From: Emiliania huxleyi CCMP1516
Lineage: Eukaryota; Haptophyta; Isochrysidales; Noelaerhabdaceae
Length of the DNA stretch: 64,000 bases
Direction: 5' to 3'
NCBI RefSeq assembly: GCF_000372725.1
Contig: NW_005197273.1
Coordinates: forward strand, 190,348 to 254,347
Each line of letters begins with the position of its first letter. The first letter of the stretch is position 1. Of the stretch, positions 63,845-64,000 are shown piece after piece. Made by a program: the position numbers and the translations under genes. Under the pieces are notes generated by a model. It was not told the DNA's origin and ran no database searches. It saw only the letters and a program-made list of their open reading frames with translations.

Positions 63845-64000
63845 GTTTGCGCGAGTGAAGTTAAAAAAGAAATTTCTGCAATTGGGGTGTCCGTTTTCTT
63901 TCTTTCTTTTTACTCTGTTGCGGCGAGAATCGGCGAGGGACTGAGAAAAGAGATAGAAAGAGGCGGACGCCCAAGGGTGGGCGGCGGCTAGCACCACACT
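63845..64000. promoter_or_regulatory. Upstream region of the TVP38-like gene
   Basis: A/T-rich TTAAAAAAGAAATTTCTGCA and TTCTTTCTTTCTTTTTAC directly upstream of the minus-strand ATG; the likely promoter/5' UTR. Window ends here. Confidence 0.4.

Overview
The window looks like nuclear DNA from a GC-rich, intron-rich photosynthetic protist. A coccolithophore-type haptophyte (Emiliania/Gephyrocapsa-like) fits best. Reasons: very high GC, short introns that often start with GC instead of GT, TTAGGG-type repeats, a plastid-lipid-associated (fibrillin) protein with an N-terminus like a signal peptide plus transit peptide, and typical protist families (TylF-like methyltransferase, PAN, Kelch, RCC1, SET, algal prolyl-hydroxylase-like, PfMAP2-like MAPK). 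The assignment is inference; other secondary-plastid algae are not excluded. The assembly is draft: there are two 100-N gaps, several poor homopolymer stretches and at least one probable frameshift.

Layout: 1-760 low-quality G/C-rich sequence; 797-3258 helical-repeat (RAP/FASTK/OPR-like) protein (+); 3873-5042 TylF-like methyltransferase (-); 5563-7316 two hypothetical genes (+); 7492-8701 PAN-domain protein (-); 9176-10613 F-box/RCC1 protein (-), divergent from a DEAD-box helicase (+, 10724-14631); 14915-15806 TIR element with a gap; 16.5-19.6 kb poorly understood genes; 20620-24761 Cys-rich/LRR surface-type protein (+) whose middle part recurs after the second gap; 25623-33108 long coiled-coil gene (+); 33398-34153 second TIR element; 34405-38111 MAP kinase (-); 38615-39372 truncated prolyl-4-hydroxylase-like gene (-); 40204-41472 F-box/Kelch (+); 42548-43683 SET protein (+); 44585-45448 Rieske protein (+); 46.7-47.3 kb two hypothetical pieces (-); 47932-49444 fibrillin (+); 50183-53605 probable DNA transposon with a Ulp1-like protease; 53731-56409 Rossmann-fold NAD(P)-binding protein (+); 58234-59560 NOPCHAP1/DUF4598-like protein (-); 61563-63844 TVP38/TMEM64 membrane protein (-). 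The genes are functionally unrelated, as expected for a eukaryote; no operons are seen.

The most striking signal is in the introns. In gene after gene the first 7-45 nt of the intron repeat the first nucleotides of the downstream exon, so each intron lies between direct repeats with the splice sites at the repeat edges (G|GC or G|GT on the left, AG|GC or AG|GT on the right). The filling differs: 10-11 bp minisatellites with a CCGAG core, a 40-50 nt hairpin with TGTGAACAG ends, telomere-like repeats, microsatellites, or further copies of the same exon-intron unit. This looks like recent, recurrent intron gain by tandem duplication, break repair or introner-type insertion.
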